Shown here: piece after piece, positions 1 through 9,101 of the stretch | Layout of the letters: each line of letters starts with the position of its first letter | Numbering within the stretch: position 1 is the first letter of the stretch | Origin: Lachnospiraceae bacterium UBA7205 | GTDB taxonomy: Bacteria > Bacillota > Clostridia > Lachnospirales > Lachnospiraceae | Reading direction: 5' to 3' | Length of the DNA: 64,000 nucleotides | Assembly: GCA_002490665.1 (NCBI GenBank) | Contig: DKUL01000059.1 | Coordinates: 47,958 to 111,957, forward strand | Made by a program: the position numbers and the translations under genes | Notes under the pieces: generated by a model | Told to the model about the DNA's origin: nothing | The model's input: only the letters and a program-made list of their open reading frames with translations | Databases searched by the model: none

Positions 1-6
1 TGACTT

Positions 7-483
7 ATGATGACACCCAGTATTTTTGGAGAAAACTTATTTGATGATTTTTTTGATGAGTTTTTTGACTTCCCGGTATTTGACGACAAGGCGATGCAGA
101 AAGCGCAGCGAAAGCTGTACGGCCGTCATGCGGCGAATATGATGAAAACAGACGTGCAGGAGCATGATGACCATTACGAAGTAGACATTGACCTGCCTGG
201 CTTTAAGAAAGATGAGCTTTCTCTGGAGTTAAAGGACGGATATCTTGTGATCAGTGCGGCAAAAGGACTTGACAAAGACGAAAAGGATAAAAAAAGCGGA
301 AAGTTTGTCCGCCGCGAGCGTTATGCAGGCAGCATGAGCAGATCTTTCTATGTCGGGGAAGCGGTAAAGCAGGAAGATATTCATGCGAAGTATGAAAGCG
401 GGGTATTGAAGCTGGGTATCCCCAAGATGGAAGACAAAAAGCCGGAAGTTGCAGAAAACAGGTATATTTCGATCGAAGGATAA
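7..483 (+). CDS. Small heat shock protein, Hsp20 / alpha-crystallin family
   Basis: ATP-independent chaperone that holds unfolding proteins in the cytoplasm. An in-frame TGA at 1-3 makes the ATG at 7 the first possible start, so the 158-residue protein is complete. The acidic, Phe-rich N-terminus (ENLFDDFFDEFFDFPVF) is typical of clostridial Hsp20. The alpha-crystallin domain spans about residues 43-145, with the ESGVLKLGIPK strand near its end. The C-terminal NRYISIEG supplies the I-x-I motif that docks into neighbouring subunits. It appears to be monocistronic, with a terminator directly downstream. Family assignment is secure; substrates are unknown. Confidence 0.93.
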   Translation: MMTPSIFGENLFDDFFDEFFDFPVFDDKAMQKAQRKLYGRHAANMMKTDVQEHDDHYEVDIDLPGFKKDELSLELKDGYLVISAAKGLDKDEKDKKSGKFVRRERYAGSMSRSFYVGEAVKQEDIHAKYESGVLKLGIPKMEDKKPEVAENRYISIEG

Positions 484-520
484 GGACTTTTTCTTTCATA
501 CAAAATGTTCAGTGACAGAA

Positions 521-567
521 CTCGGAGAACGGCACAGTGTGAAACTGCGTCTGTCTCCGGGTTTTTT
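521..567 (+). terminator. Rho-independent terminator of hsp20
   Basis: CTCGGAGA (521-528) can pair with TCTCCGGG (554-561), with one G-T pair, followed by a run of six T. It lies 38 bases after the hsp20 stop codon. Confidence 0.75.
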
Positions 568-714
568 GATGTGAAAAATGACAGTTGAAATTCGCATATT
601 ATTCTTTTTGATAGTAACTTGATTTTTGGTTGATTCCAATGGATAATGATAGAAAAATCTGTTGGAAACGTATGGAAAAAGTGAACAGGATGCTGTACAA
701 GGAGGAAAAGCGTA

Positions 715-1101
715 ATGTACAAACCAAAATTAGACAAAGATATCCGCTGCCCGCTGGAATATGGACTGGATATATTCGGGGGCAAGTGGAATTCCCGTAT
801 TATCTGCGTGCTTGCAGCAAAGGAGAGACTGCGGTATAGCGAGCTGCGTACAGAACTTACAAACATTACGGATGCAGTTCTTGGTAATGCACTCAAATCA
901 TTGATAAAAAACGGAATGATAAACCGTCGGTCTTACGATGAAGTTCCACCCAGGGTAGAATATTCCCTCACAGAAAAGGGGCTGTCCGTTGTTCCGATTT
1001 TACAAAGTATCTGTCAGTGGTCAGGTGCCTATCATAGAGAGGATACGGAAAACACCATGCAGCATTGTCAGAAATGTGATTACAATGGTAGCGGAAGATA
1101 A
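715..1101 (+). CDS. HxlR/MarR-type winged-helix transcriptional regulator
   Basis: DNA-binding regulator of the HxlR family, 128 residues, starting after a good AAGGAGG site. The family hallmarks are present: an N-terminal Cys (DIRCPLEYGLDIFGGKW, Cys12), the winged helix with LRYSELRTEL and ALKSLIKNGMINR, and the wing ending in PPRVEYSLTEKG. HxlR relatives such as HypR and YodB sense reactive electrophiles or disulfide stress through this Cys, so redox sensing is possible here by inference. An additional CQKC pair near the C-terminus (HCQKCDYN) is not general to the family. Its target is not obvious; the genes next to it are not divergently arranged. Confidence 0.9.
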   Translation: MYKPKLDKDIRCPLEYGLDIFGGKWNSRIICVLAAKERLRYSELRTELTNITDAVLGNALKSLIKNGMINRRSYDEVPPRVEYSLTEKGLSVVPILQSICQWSGAYHREDTENTMQHCQKCDYNGSGR

Positions 1102-1186
1102 GTAACATATGAGGTGTGTGCAGGTTGCATTGTTGTTACGCACTGCAATCATGGTGTGTATTTTTTTACTGCGTTTAGTCCATTGC

Positions 1187-1224
1187 CAGGCTGTGCCGTA
1201 TTTATGGGTACAGTCTGATTTTTT
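1187..1224 (+). terminator. Probable rho-independent terminator after the HxlR gene
   Basis: CAGGCTGT (1187-1194) pairs with ACAGTCTG (1210-1217), with one G-T pair, followed by ATTTTTT. It lies in the 196-base gap between the HxlR and TetR genes, in which nothing else was seen apart from the TetR ribosome binding site. Confidence 0.6.
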
Positions 1225-1297
1225 CGTTGAGTAAATCACTCTGTCAATTTTCTGCCATCTGTGTTACGCTGTACTCATCTGTTGGAGGAGATGCGAT

Positions 1298-1885
1298 ATG
1301 ACAAGGAAGGAACAAAAGGAAGCCAGGAAATGGCAGATTATCCATGCTACGCTTGACCTGTTTGTGGAGCGTGGATATTATGGTACAAAGACAAGCCAGA
1401 TCTCTAAGAGGGCAGACATCAGCGAAGGTCTGCTTTTCCATTATTTTCCCACCAAGGAAATGCTGCTCGAGGAACTGATCAACATCGGGCTGGAAGGAAT
1501 GCGCATGCCGATGCAGATCGAGGCGGGGAATGGCCTGGACTTTTTCAGCCGGTTTACCACGATGCTTTTTTGGCATGTGGAGAAAAATCCATCTATAGCG
1601 AAAATGTTCGTGTTCATGGGGCATGTGGTGCAGGCTGAGGAAATACCGGAAAGACTCCGAAAGCTGGCGACTTCTGTAGATACGATTACATACAGCCGGG
1701 GCAGAGTGGAAGAGGGGCAGCGGGACGGAACAATCCGGAAAGGGGATGCGATGGCATTGTCCAACATGTACTGGAGTGCGGTTTATGGAATTATGGAGCA
1801 GTATGCCCTGCATCCCGAAATCCCGCTGCCGGAAGCAGACTGGATTGTAGCGATGCTGAAAAGTGAGGAGGAGCGTAATGAGTGA
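1298..1885 (+). CDS. TetR/AcrR family transcriptional regulator
   Basis: One-component repressor of 195 residues. The N-terminal HTH is clear (GTKTSQISKRADISEGLLFHYFPTKEMLLEELI, given here as positions about 29-61), followed by a ligand-binding helical domain without recognisable family. The start has GGAGGAG at 1282-1288. The gene overlaps the following FAD oxidoreductase by 8 bases, so the two are co-translated and the regulator probably controls its own operon. The ligand is unknown. Confidence 0.92.
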   Translation: MTRKEQKEARKWQIIHATLDLFVERGYYGTKTSQISKRADISEGLLFHYFPTKEMLLEELINIGLEGMRMPMQIEAGNGLDFFSRFTTMLFWHVEKNPSIAKMFVFMGHVVQAEEIPERLRKLATSVDTITYSRGRVEEGQRDGTIRKGDAMALSNMYWSAVYGIMEQYALHPEIPLPEADWIVAMLKSEEERNE

Positions 1886-3377
1886 AGGAAAAAAGAAAAT
1901 TGTAATCGTGGGCGGCGGTATTGCGGGACTGTCCGCGGGAATTTATGGAAAATTGGCAGGGTATGATGTGGAAATCTTCGAAAAAAATCCTGTGGCCGGC
2001 GGCCAGTGCATGGGATGGAACCGGAAGGGCTGTCATATTGACAACTGCATTCACTGGCTCACCGGAACGAAGAAGGGAACGGCGCTCCGCAATGTGTGGG
2101 AAACGGTGGGAGCATTGGAGAAGGATTCAGAGTTTGTGGACAGTGACAGCTTTTGCACAAGCATCACAGGGGACTGCCGTGTAACATTGTGGAAAGACCT
2201 GGAGCGGACAGAGAAAGAACTTCTCAGTCTGTCGCCAGAGGATGAAACTGAAATCAGGAAATTTGCAGAGCATGTCAGATATGCGGCAAAATGCGAGATA
2301 CCTGCTGAGAAGCCGATGGACGCCATGGGCGTCATGGATTATATCCATATGGGCGCCTCGATGGCAGACATGCCAAAAGTGATGCGTGAATACGGTTCCA
2401 TCGACCTGCAGGAGATGGCGGGGCGTTTCCGGCATCCTGCACTGAGGGCGCTGTTTACAGACTATCTGCCAAAAGAATACACTGCGAGCTCTTTTCTTGT
2501 CTCGTATGGCAGTATCGTGTCAGGCAACGGGGAAATCCCAAAGGGCGGTTCCCTGGCAATGGTAAACCGCATGGTGAAGCGTTTTCAGGAGCTGGGCGGA
2601 AAATTGCACTGTAATACGCCAGTATCGCGGATTGTGATAAGAAATAAAAAAGCGGTGGGAATTGAGACAGCAGACCAAAAAGAAGTGACGGCGGATTACG
2701 TGATCTCGTCCGTGGACACCATGGAAATGTTTAGTAAGCTGATCGGAAAAGAGTATATGGATTCAAAATGGCAGTCCTGTTATGCGGATAGTGAGAAGTA
2801 TCCCCTTTTTAGTGCGGTGCAGGCTGCGTTTGTGGTGGACACAGAGGCGTATGATGAAAAGGGAACGATTTTCTTCGACTGCCCTTCTTTCGAGACGGGA
2901 GGAAAGAAGATTGATCGGATCTCGGTGAAAAGCTACGAGTATGAAACGGACTTTGCCCCCGCAGGAAAAACAGTGCTGCAGGTAAATGTGCCGCAGTTCG
3001 ATCGGGAATACTTCTATTGGAAAGGGCTGACGAAGGCGGAATATAAAAGGCAGAAAGAGGCGGCGGTAAGTGCGATAGAGGAACGGCTGCTCCTGCAGTT
3101 TCCGAAACTCCGAGGTCATATGGAGTTTCTGGACTGCTGGACGCCGCTTACCTATGAACGATACTGCAATGCGTACCATGGAGCCTATATGGGCTTCATA
3201 ATCAGAAAGGGAGTGAAGTCCTTCCGTGTTAAGGGAGTTGTAAAGGGTATCAAAAATCTGTACATCGCCAGCCAGTGGATCATGGCGCCGGGCGGACTTC
3301 CGGTGGCAGTGACAGCGGGAAAGTTTGCAGTCTGGAGAATCTCCAGAAAAGAAAAATCAGGCCGAGCAGGGGAATGA
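1878..3377 (+). CDS. FAD-dependent oxidoreductase, phytoene desaturase (CrtI)-like
   Basis: Flavoprotein amine-oxidase/CrtI-type enzyme of 499 residues. The N-terminal dinucleotide-binding motif is IVIVGGGIAGLSAGIY, followed by the EIFEKN acidic strand end and VAGGQC. The C-terminal FAD motif is WIMAPGGLPVAVTAGKFA. A GTG start 15 bases upstream is possible, but the ATG at 1878 has AGGAGGAG at the right distance. It overlaps the upstream TetR gene, which probably regulates it. CrtI-like proteins in Clostridia act on varied lipophilic or carotenoid-like substrates; no carotenoid genes lie nearby, so the substrate is unknown. Confidence 0.88.
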   Translation: MSEGKKKIVIVGGGIAGLSAGIYGKLAGYDVEIFEKNPVAGGQCMGWNRKGCHIDNCIHWLTGTKKGTALRNVWETVGALEKDSEFVDSDSFCTSITGDCRVTLWKDLERTEKELLSLSPEDETEIRKFAEHVRYAAKCEIPAEKPMDAMGVMDYIHMGASMADMPKVMREYGSIDLQEMAGRFRHPALRALFTDYLPKEYTASSFLVSYGSIVSGNGEIPKGGSLAMVNRMVKRFQELGGKLHCNTPVSRIVIRNKKAVGIETADQKEVTADYVISSVDTMEMFSKLIGKEYMDSKWQSCYADSEKYPLFSAVQAAFVVDTEAYDEKGTIFFDCPSFETGGKKIDRISVKSYEYETDFAPAGKTVLQVNVPQFDREYFYWKGLTKAEYKRQKEAAVSAIEERLLLQFPKLRGHMEFLDCWTPLTYERYCNAYHGAYMGFIIRKGVKSFRVKGVVKGIKNLYIASQWIMAPGGLPVAVTAGKFAVWRISRKEKSGRAGE

Positions 3378-3392
3378 CTTTTTCCCTGCTCG
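3363..3392 (+). terminator. Hairpin spanning the stop codon of the FAD oxidoreductase
   Basis: CGAGCAGGG (3363-3371) is an exact inverted repeat of CCCTGCTCG (3384-3392). The TGA stop at 3375-3377 sits in the loop, so the gene end is part of the stem. There is no long T run after the stem; termination is plausible but weakly supported. Confidence 0.45.
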
Positions 3393-3394
3393 AT

Positions 3395-3645
3395 GTTTGC
3401 CCGGCATGGGCGAACTCTAATAGGTGAAAGTCCTTAACACGCCTAGGCATCAAGGAAGTGTATAGCTGAACAGCAAGGGTGTCCACTGTGAAGTGGAATC
3501 TGAAAGAAGCTGTAAGCAAATCCTTGGTCTGATGGACGGAAACCGCATATAAGGCTTGGAAATACGGATAATCCTGATTTGAAAGTCTATAACATATTGC
3601 TTAGGCAGAGCTAACAGTTTATAATAGAAGGAAAATGAAAAGAGA
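3395..3645 (+). mobile_element. Probable group II intron 5' (domain I) fragment, no reverse transcriptase
   Basis: This gap is highly structured and non-coding. It opens with a stem (GTTTGCCC 3395-3402 with GGGCGAAC 3408-3415). It then carries blocks such as AATAGGTGAAAGTCC, GCCTAGGC, AAGGGTGTCCACTGTGAAG and GGTCTGATGGACGGAAACC. I recall these blocks from the 5' regions of bacterial group II introns that precede an LtrA-type maturase. No maturase follows; instead the sensor kinase gene begins about 10 bases later. It is therefore either an intron relic or a structured leader RNA of the two-component system. A covariance-model search would decide. Confidence 0.45.
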
Positions 3646-3654
3646 AACAGGTAA

Positions 3655-5487
3655 ATGCGAATTGGAAAAAAATTCCTGCAATGGTTCAATAACCAGAAGT
3701 TAGGAAATAAAATAAAATATACATTCCTTGTGGCATCAGTAGTCCCGCTGCTGGCGGCACAGGTTTTGATGCTTTATGTGATCTCCCACAATATGCGGGA
3801 AAAAGTAGATGACCTGATGGTGAGCCAGCTTGTACAGATCTCGGAGAGGACTGAACTGACACTGGAAGTCTACACCAATCTGGTCTATCAGATTTACTCA
3901 GATAATGAGATTATAGAAGGCATCAAAAAATACCAGAATGCAGTTCCCGAGATGCGCGCGCAGGCATACAGGGAAATCTGTAGGCGGCTGCAGCAATATG
4001 GGATACTCACTGGCAGCATTGAATGTATCAGTATCGTGCTGCCGGACGGACAGGATATTACCTATGATTTTGGCATGGCATCGGCGGTGGACAATCTGTG
4101 GGAGCGCTATGAGGATAAAACAAAAACCGTGCCATACCAGCGTGCGCAGGAGGGAATTTCCAACATGACATTTTCTCCTACGGAACGCATTCTCCGGTCA
4201 GGGCAGGAAGAGCGGATTTTTCACATTTCCAAACAGATTTATGATTTTAAGGATATTAATAAAGGAAGCATTGCCACAGTGATCATGAGCGTGAATGAGT
4301 CAGTGCTGAATGCGGTGTGCAGTGCAGGTCAGGAAGAGAATGAGATATATTCGATGAATTTTATCATGGATACACAGGGCAATGTCCTGACATATCCCGA
4401 TGCCTTTTATGCAGGACTCACACTTTCAGAGGGGCGGACAGTCAGGGAATTTGTGGAGAAGACAAAGGTGCTCGATGGCAGGGCGATCACACTTAACCAG
4501 TATGATTGTGAAAATCTGGGATGGCAGTTTTTTAATGCCTATGATGAAGATTATGTATTTCGGGAAGTCAGGCAGATACAGCGTCTGACACTGATCATAG
4601 GAATGGCGCTGATTTTTGCGGCGGTGATGCTGATCCGGTATACCATCTCCTTGATAGAAAAGTCTACAAGGAATATCGTCAAAGGAATTACGGAAGTCCA
4701 GCAGGGTAATCTGAATGTGACAGTGGATGTGATGGGCAAGGATGAGATGGGACAGATTGCAGATAATTTTAATACGATGACCGGAAAAGTACAGGGGTTG
4801 ATCGAAGAGGTCAAACAGGTGACAATCAAGCAGAAGGAGGCGGAGCTTCGGGCGCTGGAAGCGCAGATCAACCCGCATTTTTTGTACAATACACTGGATT
4901 CCATCAACTGGATGGCGATGGAGAAGGAGGAGTATGAGATTAGCCGCATGGTAAGGAATCTGGGCGTGATTCTGCGCTACAGTGTGGATAAGAGCAACAA
5001 GATGGCAACGGTTGCCGAGATGGCGGATTGGCTGGAAAAATATGTGAGTCTGCAGCAGATGCGATTTAACAATTCCTTTATATGCGAAATCCATGTACAG
5101 CCGGAGGCGAAGCTGATGCGGATACATAAGCTTTTGTTACAGCCCTTTGTGGAGAACGCAATTACACATGGGTTTAAGGAAATCGAACATGGAGGAATCC
5201 TTCGGGTGGATGTACTGCTTTCGGAGAATGAGGACGAGCTAGATATCATTATCGAGGATAACGGAAAAGGAATGACGCGGGAGGCTGTGGAAAAATACAA
5301 CAATCCGTCTGTTGAATGGCAGGAGGCGGCAAGAAGTATCGGCCTGCCGAATGCGTTCTCACGGATGCGGATGTATTATGGCAGCAGGGCATCATGGAAT
5401 GTGAGCAGCATTGCAGAAGTGGGAACAGTCATAACGCTGAAAGTGCCGGCGATGAAGGGAGATGAGTCTGGAACATGCGAATCGTAA
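3655..5487 (+). CDS. Sensor histidine kinase, YesM/LytS-like (HisKA_7TM-independent, His_kinase family)
   Basis: Membrane sensor kinase of 610 residues that phosphorylates the response regulator encoded next to it. TM1 is about residues 20-44, an extracytoplasmic sensor domain follows, TM2 is about 311-333, then HAMP (to about 380). The His_kinase dimerisation box QINPHFLYNTLDSINW has the phospho-acceptor His408. The ATPase domain shows EDNGKGM and the GLPNAFSRMRMYYG lid. The gene overlaps the YesN-type regulator by 13 bases. Its position at the head of a sugar uptake and arabinose locus suggests sensing of an arabinoside, possibly together with the binding lipoprotein encoded third. Confidence 0.93.
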   Translation: MRIGKKFLQWFNNQKLGNKIKYTFLVASVVPLLAAQVLMLYVISHNMREKVDDLMVSQLVQISERTELTLEVYTNLVYQIYSDNEIIEGIKKYQNAVPEMRAQAYREICRRLQQYGILTGSIECISIVLPDGQDITYDFGMASAVDNLWERYEDKTKTVPYQRAQEGISNMTFSPTERILRSGQEERIFHISKQIYDFKDINKGSIATVIMSVNESVLNAVCSAGQEENEIYSMNFIMDTQGNVLTYPDAFYAGLTLSEGRTVREFVEKTKVLDGRAITLNQYDCENLGWQFFNAYDEDYVFREVRQIQRLTLIIGMALIFAAVMLIRYTISLIEKSTRNIVKGITEVQQGNLNVTVDVMGKDEMGQIADNFNTMTGKVQGLIEEVKQVTIKQKEAELRALEAQINPHFLYNTLDSINWMAMEKEEYEISRMVRNLGVILRYSVDKSNKMATVAEMADWLEKYVSLQQMRFNNSFICEIHVQPEAKLMRIHKLLLQPFVENAITHGFKEIEHGGILRVDVLLSENEDELDIIIEDNGKGMTREAVEKYNNPSVEWQEAARSIGLPNAFSRMRMYYGSRASWNVSSIAEVGTVITLKVPAMKGDESGTCES

Positions 5488-6992
5488 TTGTGGAGGATGA
5501 AATCAAGATCAGGGAGGGAATGGCAAAGCTGATCGAATCGCAGACGGAGCACGTTGTTCTGGGCGAAGCCGCGGACGGGAAGGATGGACTTGAGATGATC
5601 CTGAGATTCAAGCCGGATCTTGTCATTACGGATATCAGGATGCCCAAAATGGACGGTCTTGAGATGGCAAAGGAAATCCATGAGCGGAAATTGTCCCTGC
5701 ATGTGGTGATCCTGACTGGTTATTCGGAATTTGAATATGCGCAGAAAGCGCTTCGGTATGGGGTGGATGATTATCTGTTAAAACCGTTGTCAATTGATGA
5801 TATCAGGGACATGCTTGTCAGGGTGGAAGAGAAGATTAAAAAAGAACAGATGACAAATGGGACGCCGGGACAGCATATGAGGAACCTGATTGCCGGGGCA
5901 GAGAAGGATTCGGGGAAGCACTGTAGCATTTTAAAAGAACTCTGCGGATTTCCGGCTGAAGCGGACTATGAACTTTTTGTGGGGTATATCGGTTCGGCAG
6001 AATTGTCTTATCGGGAAGTGTTAGAGCATTTTGTGGAGCGTGTGCGGGAGGAGTATCAGGAGTTTGCGCTCTGTTATTTCTATGTGGAAAACCAGCAGAG
6101 GGCATATCTTCTCGGATATGGCGGACAGGGCACAATGGATGTGCTGGAGGAACAGGTCAGCCGCCGGCTGATTCTCAGGTATCAGGACAGAACGGAGCGT
6201 GCGATCTGGACAAGAAAGCGGATAAACTGTCCGGAACAGATCAGGGAGGCAGCAGCAGAGCTTGACAGTCTGTTTGCATATGCACTGGTGTTAAATCCGA
6301 AGGGATGGCTGGACATGGAGATGGTAAAACAGTATTGCCCGATGCCATTTCAGGCACCTGCGCAGATCTACAGCGCAATACGCAATGCCATCTGTCAGGA
6401 CAATGTCCAAAAGCTCGAGAAGGCGGCAGGGGCGTTTCTTTCCTATATGGCGGAGGGGCATTTTGAGATAGGCGAGGTCCGCAAGGCTTTTGTGAAGTGC
6501 TATTACCTGATCGGGGACACATTGCAGGAGATTGACAGCACATTGTATCAGCACTTGAAAAACAGAAATCTGCTGCGCAATATTGAGACTGCCGTGACAT
6601 GGAATGAGCTGGCTCAGGCGTACAGGGATGTGATTCAGGTAATGGCGGGGACACAGGTAAAACGGGAGGATATCAGCAATTATGTGATAAAACGTGCAAT
6701 TAATTATATCAGGGAGCATTATCAGGAGGGGCTGACGCAGGAGGAGGTGGCATCTGTCCTGGAAATTACACCCGAGTATTTAAGTACGCTCTTTAATCGG
6801 GAGATGGGGGTCAATTTCTCTGTTTTTTTGAAGCAGTTTCGGATGAGTCATGCAAAGCGCCTGTTAAAAGGAACAGATATGAAGATATACGAGATTGCAG
6901 ATGCTGTTGGATACAGTGATCCGAAATATTTTCAGCGGGTATTTAAGGAAGAAATCGGCGTGTCGCCGGGTGAATACCGCCAGATGAAGTAG
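5475..6992 (+). CDS. Response regulator, YesN-like, with AraC DNA-binding domain
   Basis: Transcriptional activator partner of the upstream kinase, 505 residues. The receiver domain covers residues 1-120, with the phosphorylated Asp53 (VITDIRMPKMDG) and the conserved Lys in LLKPLS. A middle region of about 260 residues has no clear motif. The C-terminal AraC HTH (about 405-505) has two helix-turn-helix units, with typical GYSDPKYFQRVFKEEIGVSP. It overlaps the kinase gene and is followed after 8 bases by a binding-lipoprotein gene. Likely targets are the promoters near 9.0 kb and upstream. Confidence 0.94.
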   Translation: MRIVIVEDEIKIREGMAKLIESQTEHVVLGEAADGKDGLEMILRFKPDLVITDIRMPKMDGLEMAKEIHERKLSLHVVILTGYSEFEYAQKALRYGVDDYLLKPLSIDDIRDMLVRVEEKIKKEQMTNGTPGQHMRNLIAGAEKDSGKHCSILKELCGFPAEADYELFVGYIGSAELSYREVLEHFVERVREEYQEFALCYFYVENQQRAYLLGYGGQGTMDVLEEQVSRRLILRYQDRTERAIWTRKRINCPEQIREAAAELDSLFAYALVLNPKGWLDMEMVKQYCPMPFQAPAQIYSAIRNAICQDNVQKLEKAAGAFLSYMAEGHFEIGEVRKAFVKCYYLIGDTLQEIDSTLYQHLKNRNLLRNIETAVTWNELAQAYRDVIQVMAGTQVKREDISNYVIKRAINYIREHYQEGLTQEEVASVLEITPEYLSTLFNREMGVNFSVFLKQFRMSHAKRLLKGTDMKIYEIADAVGYSDPKYFQRVFKEEIGVSPGEYRQMK

Positions 6993-7000
6993 GAGGGGAT

Positions 7001-8227
7001 ATGAAAAATTCTATGAAAAAACTGCTGGTCTGTGTGCTGGTCATGATGATTGCTGCTGGACAATCAGGCTGTGCAATTGTCAGTGACGAGGGTGGAACAG
7101 AGGGGAAGAATGGCAGGACGGAACTTGTCCTCTGGACGTATTATGAGACGGAAATGCAGAAAAAATCAATGGATGAACTTGTGGCTGGATTCAACAAATC
7201 ACAGGAGGAATATCACCTGACGTGGGAGTATCATGGCCCGGTTACGGAATTTAACAAGAAACTGGCAATTGCGATGACGCAGAACCAGCTCCCGGACATG
7301 GTGATTCTGGACAATCCTGACATGCCTTTGTATATCAGCATGGATAAGCTGGAAGATATGACAGACATAATAGTAGATTTAGATAATCTGGACCAGTATT
7401 TTCCTGTCGCCATGGAATCGGTGAAATATGGGGGAAAGTATTATGGACTGCCATTTTGCTGTAATAATATTGTGTTAGTCTACAATAAGGATATGCTGGC
7501 GGAAAAAGATATTGACGTGCCCCGATCATGGCAGGATCTTTGGGATGCGGCGGAAAAACTTACCGATTCTGACCACTATGGTTTTGCGATGTCCGCGGTC
7601 GACGGAGAGCAGGGCGTCTTTCAGTTTGGGACGCTGATGCTGTCTGCCGGAGACAGTCTGGAACAGGCAGGAGGAACGGGGACACTGGAAGCATTCCGGT
7701 TTGTGCGCGATCTGACAGAGCAGGGATGGATGTCTCGCGATTGTGTGAACTGGTCCCAGAATGACGTGGCAAGAATATTTATTGAGGGGAAATGCGCCAT
7801 GATGGAAAACGGCCCATGGGTGTTTCCTGCGCTGGATGAGTCCGATATTAATTATGGGATTGCCATCTTTCCGGCTATAGGGCAGAGCAGGGGATTTCTT
7901 GGCGGGGAAAATATTGCCGTGATCAAGGGAAAAAACATAGAGGGATGCGAAGCGTTTCTACAGTACTACAGCCAGCCTGATACCATGCTCAATATCAACC
8001 TGTGCGCCAGTTCGCTTCCTCCGAGAATGGACGCGGCGCAGTTTTTTTTGAAGGCAAAACCACAGTATGCCGTGATACTGGAGCAGATGGAGCACTGTAT
8101 TTCCAGAACCAGCGTTGACAACTGGTCAGAGCTGTCAGAGCAGTTATCAGACGCACAATATCGCATTATGATCGGGGAGAGCACGCCGGAGCAGGTGTGT
8201 GAAGAAATTAGGAATCAAAGACCGTAG
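7001..8227 (+). CDS. Extracellular sugar-binding lipoprotein (family 1), adjacent to the two-component system
   Basis: Substrate-binding lipoprotein, 408 residues, start preceded by AGGAGGGG. The signal peptide ends in a slightly unusual lipobox (AGQSGC, Cys24). The mature protein is a family 1 (MalE/UgpB-like) binding protein, with blocks such as LPDMVILDNPDM, FMENGPWVFP-type MMENGPWVFPAL and FLGGENIAV. It is a paralogue of the binding protein at 9102-10439, sharing DCVNW and LGGEN blocks. No permease is directly linked to this copy; it is in the kinase operon. That suggests either a second specificity for the same permeases or a co-sensor role for the YesM kinase (inference). Confidence 0.88.
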   Translation: MKNSMKKLLVCVLVMMIAAGQSGCAIVSDEGGTEGKNGRTELVLWTYYETEMQKKSMDELVAGFNKSQEEYHLTWEYHGPVTEFNKKLAIAMTQNQLPDMVILDNPDMPLYISMDKLEDMTDIIVDLDNLDQYFPVAMESVKYGGKYYGLPFCCNNIVLVYNKDMLAEKDIDVPRSWQDLWDAAEKLTDSDHYGFAMSAVDGEQGVFQFGTLMLSAGDSLEQAGGTGTLEAFRFVRDLTEQGWMSRDCVNWSQNDVARIFIEGKCAMMENGPWVFPALDESDINYGIAIFPAIGQSRGFLGGENIAVIKGKNIEGCEAFLQYYSQPDTMLNINLCASSLPPRMDAAQFFLKAKPQYAVILEQMEHCISRTSVDNWSELSEQLSDAQYRIMIGESTPEQVCEEIRNQRP

Positions 8228-8297
8228 AGGGGTTTAGAAAGTTAAGTTGTAGTAAAGGCAGGTAAGATTGCAATAATGGTACAATCGGAGGGAAAAG

Positions 8298-8945
8298 ATG
8301 AATCAAACTATATCAGGTGAAAACGAGGAAACGCTGTATTCAGGGAAGTCTGGGAAAAAAGCGGGAGGAAAAGTTTTATTAATCCTGTTTTTCGCAGTCT
8401 TTGTGCTGGGGTTTGGCGCTGCGGGAGTCCTTATGCTGCATTCCACATACATAAAAGGGAAAGCATGTAGCGCAGAGACTGACGGTATCGTAATTGATTA
8501 CAACAGGAATTATAAGCACATGTACACCCCGATCGTAGAATATCAGGTGGGAGATCAAATGTTTACCAGTGGTACAAATACACGTTCTAATCATCGCCCC
8601 TTCAAAAAGGGAGAGTCTGTATCAATTTATTATAATCCCAAAAATCCTGATGAATTTTATCTCAAAGGATATGACTTGAAGGTAACATACAGTCTGGGTG
8701 TGATTTTTGTGGTTTTCAGTATGGGAGTTCTTACTGTTTCTGTGCTGTTTGCAGTAATCAGCAGGACAAAAATGGATAAAGAAAGGAAAGAACGAATTCT
8801 GGCAAATATTTTTCTGTCTGCGGCAGTGCTGATTATTTTGACTGCATTTCTCTGTTTGGCAGGGCCGGGTATCACAATATGTATTTTGATTTTCATGGTT
8901 CTTTTTGCTTTGTATGGAAGGCATCAGAACAGGCGTAGACAATAA
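8298..8945 (+). CDS. DUF3592-type membrane protein
   Basis: 215-residue membrane protein. One hydrophobic helix lies at about residues 30-52, followed by an extracytoplasmic beta-rich segment containing the DUF3592 pattern (GIVIDYNRNYKHMYTPIVEY, then GESVSIYYNPKNPDEFYL). Two or three further helices occupy about 135-205. DUF3592 proteins are of unknown function. It stands alone between two binding-protein genes and is closed by a strong hairpin, so it may share the promoter of the kinase operon or have its own. No link to arabinose is evident from its sequence. Confidence 0.8.
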   Translation: MNQTISGENEETLYSGKSGKKAGGKVLLILFFAVFVLGFGAAGVLMLHSTYIKGKACSAETDGIVIDYNRNYKHMYTPIVEYQVGDQMFTSGTNTRSNHRPFKKGESVSIYYNPKNPDEFYLKGYDLKVTYSLGVIFVVFSMGVLTVSVLFAVISRTKMDKERKERILANIFLSAAVLIILTAFLCLAGPGITICILIFMVLFALYGRHQNRRRQ

Positions 8946-8971
8946 AAAGAGTTTTTAACGCTTAGATAATG

Positions 8972-9008
8972 CAGGGTGGAAATTCAGTTAAAGAATTTCC
9001 ACCCTGTT
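8972..9008 (+). terminator. Strong inverted repeat, probable terminator
   Basis: CAGGGTGGAAATTC (8972-8985) pairs with GAATTTCCACCCTG (8993-9006), a perfect 14-base stem with a 7-base loop. It is followed by TTTAAG, a short T run. It separates the DUF3592 gene from the second binding-protein gene. Confidence 0.7.
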
Positions 9009-9101
9009 TAAGTATTTAGAGTATCAAATCCACCTTTCTTTTTTTATACTTAATTTATCAAGGAAATCAGTAACATCAATAAAAGAAAGGCAGGAAAAAT
9101 T

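Noticed and set aside
3655..3672. Kinase gene as an intron-encoded protein
   Set aside because: The 610-residue product is a complete YesM-type kinase without reverse transcriptase motifs.
8950..8968. Possible catabolite control (cre) site in TTTTTAACGCTTAGAT
   Set aside because: Three mismatches to the consensus at conserved positions and located before a terminator, not a promoter.
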